Below are positions 6,129 to 8,388 of a stretch of 8,388 nucleotides of DNA, piece after piece. Numbering within the stretch: the stretch's first letter is position 1; the number at the start of each line of letters is the position of its first letter. The notes beneath the pieces were generated by a model, which was not told the DNA's origin, ran no database searches, and saw only the letters and a program-made list of their open reading frames with translations. Position numbers and translations under genes: made by a program. Origin of the DNA: Pseudomonadota bacterium (lineage in GTDB: Bacteria > Pseudomonadota > Alphaproteobacteria > Rhizobiales > Xanthobacteraceae); assembly GCA_023433965.1 (NCBI GenBank), contig JAEYTQ010000062.1, positions 1 through 8,388 on the forward strand, in the 5' to 3' direction.

Positions 6129-6806
6129 ATGAGACGGTTTCTGGCGGGAGCGCTACCGTTCTACGCGCTGGCGGGGCTGGCCGTATGCATGTACCTCGTC
6201 CTGTACAAAACGAACCTGTTCGACCTGAACGCCATCGTCCAGGGTGCGAGCGGTTCGTGGTGGTTTCCCGCCTTCATGTTCGTCTGCGTGCTCATGGAGT
6301 CGGTATTCCCGTATTTCGGTTATTTTCCCGGCACGGCCCTCATCCTGATGTCCGTGGCGCTCAATCCGAAGTCCGCCGATGTCTCGGTGTTCGCCGTGGC
6401 GTGGCTCGCCATCATCCTGGGCGCCGTCTTGAGTTACGGACAAGCGCGCTTCTTCAGGCCGCTCTTGCAGCGGGTGGCCTCAAAGGCGGCGCTGCGCCGC
6501 TGCGAGTCGCTCCTGCACGCCTACGGCCCTTACGCGCGCATTGCCTTGTTCGTTCATCCCAATGCCTGTGCGATGTATTTTACCGCACTCGGACTTCTCG
6601 GCGGCAAGCTGGCGCGAGAGCTCGCCTATCTCTGCGTCGGTGCCACGGCTGCCGTGGGTGTTCTGTTCGTCATCGTGACCCGGATCGTGTCGTCCGTAGG
6701 CCCCACCGACGATGGGCAATTGCAGGTGCTGCTGGCGGCCGCGCTGGCCGGGATCGGGACCCTGGTCGGCCTCTATGCGGCGTTGCGGCCGGAGCGGGCG
6801 GCGTGA
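6129..6806 (+). CDS. DedA-like (VTT-domain) integral membrane protein
   Basis: A 225-residue protein with about six hydrophobic segments (roughly 7-27, 46-58, 63-78, 85-104, 135-158, 162-186 and 197-217, two of which may be re-entrant). Residues 50-105 fit the DedA/SNARE-associated pattern: MES at 56-58 (family E-S), then GYFPGTALIL at 64-73 in place of PGE, then GAVLSYGQARFF at 98-109 in place of G-D-x-x-S-Y-x-I-G-R. The second half (HAYGPYARIALFVHPNAC, 130-147) matches the R-F-x-P arm only loosely. DedA proteins are linked to lipid-carrier flipping and proton-coupled envelope homeostasis. The weaker motifs make this a divergent member, and the role is inferred. ATG 6129 has no clear Shine-Dalgarno site; the 124 bases before it show no convincing promoter. 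It converges on the dehydrogenase gene. Confidence 0.72.
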   Translation: MRRFLAGALPFYALAGLAVCMYLVLYKTNLFDLNAIVQGASGSWWFPAFMFVCVLMESVFPYFGYFPGTALILMSVALNPKSADVSVFAVAWLAIILGAVLSYGQARFFRPLLQRVASKAALRRCESLLHAYGPYARIALFVHPNACAMYFTALGLLGGKLARELAYLCVGATAAVGVLFVIVTRIVSSVGPTDDGQLQVLLAAALAGIGTLVGLYAALRPERAA

Positions 6807-6815
6807 AGCCTGCTC

Positions 6816-6837
6816 CGTCATGGCGCCCGCAATGACG
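6816..6837. terminator. Inverted repeat between convergent genes
   Basis: CGTCATGGCG (6816-6825) and CGCAATGACG (6828-6837) are inverted copies with one mismatch, separated by two bases. It lies between the ends of the DedA-like gene (6806) and the dehydrogenase (6854), where a two-way terminator would be expected, but neither side has a T run. The CGTCATTGCG-type arm also resembles dispersed palindromic repeats I recall from Bradyrhizobium genomes. Confidence 0.4.
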
Positions 6838-6853
6838 ACGAATTATCGCGCCC

Positions 6854-7627
6854 CTAGAGCTCCGGCAGTTCAACGCCCGTCAGCTTGCTCAATCCGGCAA
6901 TGAGCGCGTCCTGAAATTTCGGATCGGTCGCCTCACGGGCCGGCTGCTCCTGCCGGAGGTGGTGCCAGTAGCGGCCGCTGACCATGGCGGCGGGATCCTC
7001 GCTCACCGCCAGCCAGGTCTGCGTCCGTTGCCCGGTGTCGAGATCGACGGGCGCGCCGGCGCCGCCCATCTTCGTGCGGACCCAGCCGGGATCGACGGCG
7101 TTGCAGAGGACCTTGGGCCAGCGTCGTGCCAGCGCAAAGGCGAGCGCTGCGACGTGCAGCTTGCTCTCGGCATAGGCCTTGGACGCATCCCAGGTCCGTT
7201 TCGTCCAATCGAGATCGTCGAGCGAGCCTTCTCCACCGCGATGCAATCCGCTGCTGAGATACACCAATCGGCCGGGGCGTTCGATCAGGGCCGTCAGCAT
7301 GTACGGCGCAAGCGTGTTGATGGCCAGGGTCTCGGCATGGCCTTCCGGCGTCGCACCGCGGCTCGGCCGCGTGTAGACGCCGGCATTGTGGATGACCGCG
7401 TCCATGCGCCCGATCGCGTTGACCTGGTCCGCGATGCTCCTCGTCTCCGCAGCGCTTGCGAGATCGCCAACCGCCAATCCCGCGGCCCGCGACGTCAGCT
7501 CGCCGAGCGCTGCGGCACGATCGGCCGAACGCGCATGCAGCACTACGCGGTGGCCTTGATCGAGCAGCGATAGCGCTGCCGCGCGGCCGAGGCCGTCCGT
7601 GCTGCCGGTGATGAAGATGGTTGCCAT
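6854..7627 (-). CDS. Short-chain dehydrogenase/reductase (SDR), NADP-type
   Basis: A 257-residue protein, normal for a classical SDR. ATG 7627 is preceded by GGAGGAG (7634-7640) at 6 bases. The Rossmann motif is TGSTDGLG (7-14). H-A-R-S (31-34) after the second strand puts Arg33 where NADPH-preferring members carry a basic residue. D55 is the adenine-ring Asp; N81-A-G is present, N104 is the helix-4 Asn, S125/S126 hold the catalytic Ser, and Y152-x3-K156 is the active site. DPGWVRTKMGG (179-189) follows as in the retinol-dehydrogenase/WW-domain-oxidoreductase-like SDRs, which the L-H-R-G insertion (128-131) also suggests. It reduces or oxidises a small carbonyl or alcohol; the substrate cannot be read from sequence. 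It is divergent from the TonB receptor and may share its operator region. Confidence 0.9.
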   Translation of the reverse strand: MATIFITGSTDGLGRAAALSLLDQGHRVVLHARSADRAAALGELTSRAAGLAVGDLASAAETRSIADQVNAIGRMDAVIHNAGVYTRPSRGATPEGHAETLAINTLAPYMLTALIERPGRLVYLSSGLHRGGEGSLDDLDWTKRTWDASKAYAESKLHVAALAFALARRWPKVLCNAVDPGWVRTKMGGAGAPVDLDTGQRTQTWLAVSEDPAAMVSGRYWHHLRQEQPAREATDPKFQDALIAGLSKLTGVELPEL

Positions 7628-7983
7628 GCGTTGCTCCTCCGGATGTTTCGGGACTTACTCTCCAAGCCTTGGCCCGCCGAACCTGACGCCCGCCTTTCCC
7701 TCTGTTGGCAGGCGGACTCTGGCCACTGGATTATCTCCTGGTGGATAAATGGTTGCCACGGCTTGGACCCTTCCGTCTCCCATCAGCGACGCAAGCGGGC
7801 GCGCGACGTTCCTAACGGGCTCAAATCCCGAGAGCTTTCCCAAAATGCCCCGTCGCCTCCGCAACTGGCGCGCAACTTGCTCATGCGCGTATGACGATCG
7901 ACTCGATTTGTCATACTGAGATATGATCATCTCGTTGGATCGTCATACGGCGTGCAGGGGCTCATCGAGCGCCGTGACCGACG
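7628..7983. other. 356-base divergent intergenic region
   Basis: The region separates the start codons of the dehydrogenase (minus) and the TonB receptor (plus). Bases 7628-7887 show the dehydrogenase's ribosome-binding site and nothing else convincing; the open frames there (7631-7894 plus, 7655-7930 minus) have no family resemblance. The notable element is the nested dyad at 7888-7949, listed separately. Promoters for both genes must lie here, but no confident -35/-10 pair is visible. Confidence 0.7.
7888..7949. promoter_or_regulatory. Nested dyad, probable operator array
   Basis: CGTATGACGATC (7888-7899) and GATCGTCATACG (7938-7949) are perfect 12-bp inverted copies. Inside, TCATA (7911-7915) and TATGA (7922-7926) are inverted about exactly the same axis (between 7918 and 7919). 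The four TCATAC-like units lie 22, 10 and 22 bp apart, near whole helical turns. The left half also reads as its own operator: GTATGAC (7889-7895) and GTCATAC (7910-7916), a perfect 7-bp inverted repeat with a 14-base spacer. TATGAT at 7922-7927 could serve as a plus-strand -10 box, so a bound protein would cover the promoter. It starts 35 bases before the TonB-receptor ATG. The regulator is not identifiable from the motif. Confidence 0.6.
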
Positions 7984-8388
7984 ATGGGGGGAGATTTGCG
8001 TAGAAGTTCTTGGCGCCTCGTTCTGGCAGGCATGACATTGTCCGGGTTCGCGACCGGCGAATCCGTCAGGGCGCAGACCGGCCCGGCATCGACCGTGTCG
8101 GGCGCATTGCCGCCGGTGACGGTGATCGGGCCGGAGCCGACGTCAAGGCGTGCGCGCCAATCCAGGCCGTTGCAAGCCCGGACTGCCGTGCCCGGCGCGC
8201 AGCGTACGCGCGCCACGCAGGGCATGCAGCCGGCATCCTCTCCGGGGCTGTCGAATGCGACGGGCGCGACCGCCGGTCGGGGCGACGTGTCGAGTTCGGT
8301 AACCGCGCTGCCCGCGGGCGTGACCGTGGTCGATGCGCCGGCGATCAGCCGGCTCGCGGTGTCGACCTATGGGGATTTGTTCCGTTCG
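7984..8388 (+). CDS. TonB-dependent outer-membrane receptor, N-terminal part
   Basis: The frame runs off the right edge with 135 residues visible. Residues 1-31 are a signal peptide (RRSSWRLVLAGMTLSGFA, cut near VRA|Q). LPPVTVIGPEP (42-52) sits where the TonB box normally lies and resembles it. An Arg/Thr/Ala-rich linker (53-100) follows, then the start of the plug domain: ALPAGVTVVDAPAIS, then RLAVSTYGDLFRS to the edge, which matches plug sequences of the form TYGD-hydrophobic-R. Such receptors import iron chelates, vitamin B12 or other scarce ligands with energy from TonB; the ligand cannot be judged without the barrel. ATG 7984 is used because a stop lies at 7975; TTG 7996 would give a shorter signal peptide but sits too close to its GGGGGAG. 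No Irr-type iron box is seen upstream. Confidence 0.82.
   Translation, partial: MGGDLRRSSWRLVLAGMTLSGFATGESVRAQTGPASTVSGALPPVTVIGPEPTSRRARQSRPLQARTAVPGAQRTRATQGMQPASSPGLSNATGATAGRGDVSSSVTALPAGVTVVDAPAISRLAVSTYGDLFRS

Noticed and set aside
7816..7830. A tRNA T-arm-like hairpin, CGGG-CTCAAAT-CCCG
   Set aside because: The stem has only four pairs, the loop lacks the GTTC start of a real T-loop, and no acceptor, D or anticodon arms can be folded around it.
7631..7894. An 87-residue open frame on the plus strand (and an opposite one at 7655-7930)
   Set aside because: No ribosome-binding site, no family resemblance, and it overlaps the 5' side of the dehydrogenase and its control region; likely chance in GC-rich DNA.

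Overview
The window is high-GC DNA that reads like the chromosome of an alphaproteobacterium of the Bradyrhizobium type. This rests on the DUF3551 protein (residues 32-68), the GreA-like protein with an N-terminal extension, the style of the TonB-receptor N-terminus, and the GC-rich third codon positions. The assignment comes from recognising families by eye; no search was run. It looks like ordinary, gene-dense chromosome: I see no insertion sequence, integrase, CRISPR array, rRNA or tRNA.

Layout from left to right. 1-1411 (+): the 3' part of a thiamine-pyrophosphate enzyme of the acetolactate-synthase large-subunit-like family, then a small protein with a PD-(D/E)XK nuclease-like core whose catalytic Lys position is Arg. 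1671-2657 (+): a periplasmic Bug/TctC solute-binding protein with an unusual Cys pair in its ligand loop. 2719-3666 (-): an outer-membrane beta-barrel that lines up with the omptin proteases and keeps all four catalytic residues. 3938-4171 (-): a small secreted DUF3551 protein with its own terminator.

4429-6806 (+): a secreted Ala/Pro/Thr-rich 119-residue protein, an unknown 167-residue protein with a disordered middle and a compact C-terminal domain, a GreA/GreB-type transcription factor starting at TTG, and a DedA-like membrane protein. 6854-7627 (-): a short-chain dehydrogenase. 7984 to the end (+): the first 135 residues of a TonB-dependent outer-membrane receptor.

The last two genes are divergent. 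Their 356-base intergenic region holds the most striking non-coding structure here, a nested dyad at 7888-7949 with 12-bp perfect outer arms and 5-bp inner arms on one axis, probably an operator array. Several products face the envelope (Bug protein, omptin, DUF3551 protein, 119-residue protein, DedA-like protein, TonB receptor). Nothing shows that they form a single pathway, and no multi-gene novel system is evident. The best leads are the omptin homologue with a changed specificity pocket and the nested operator.
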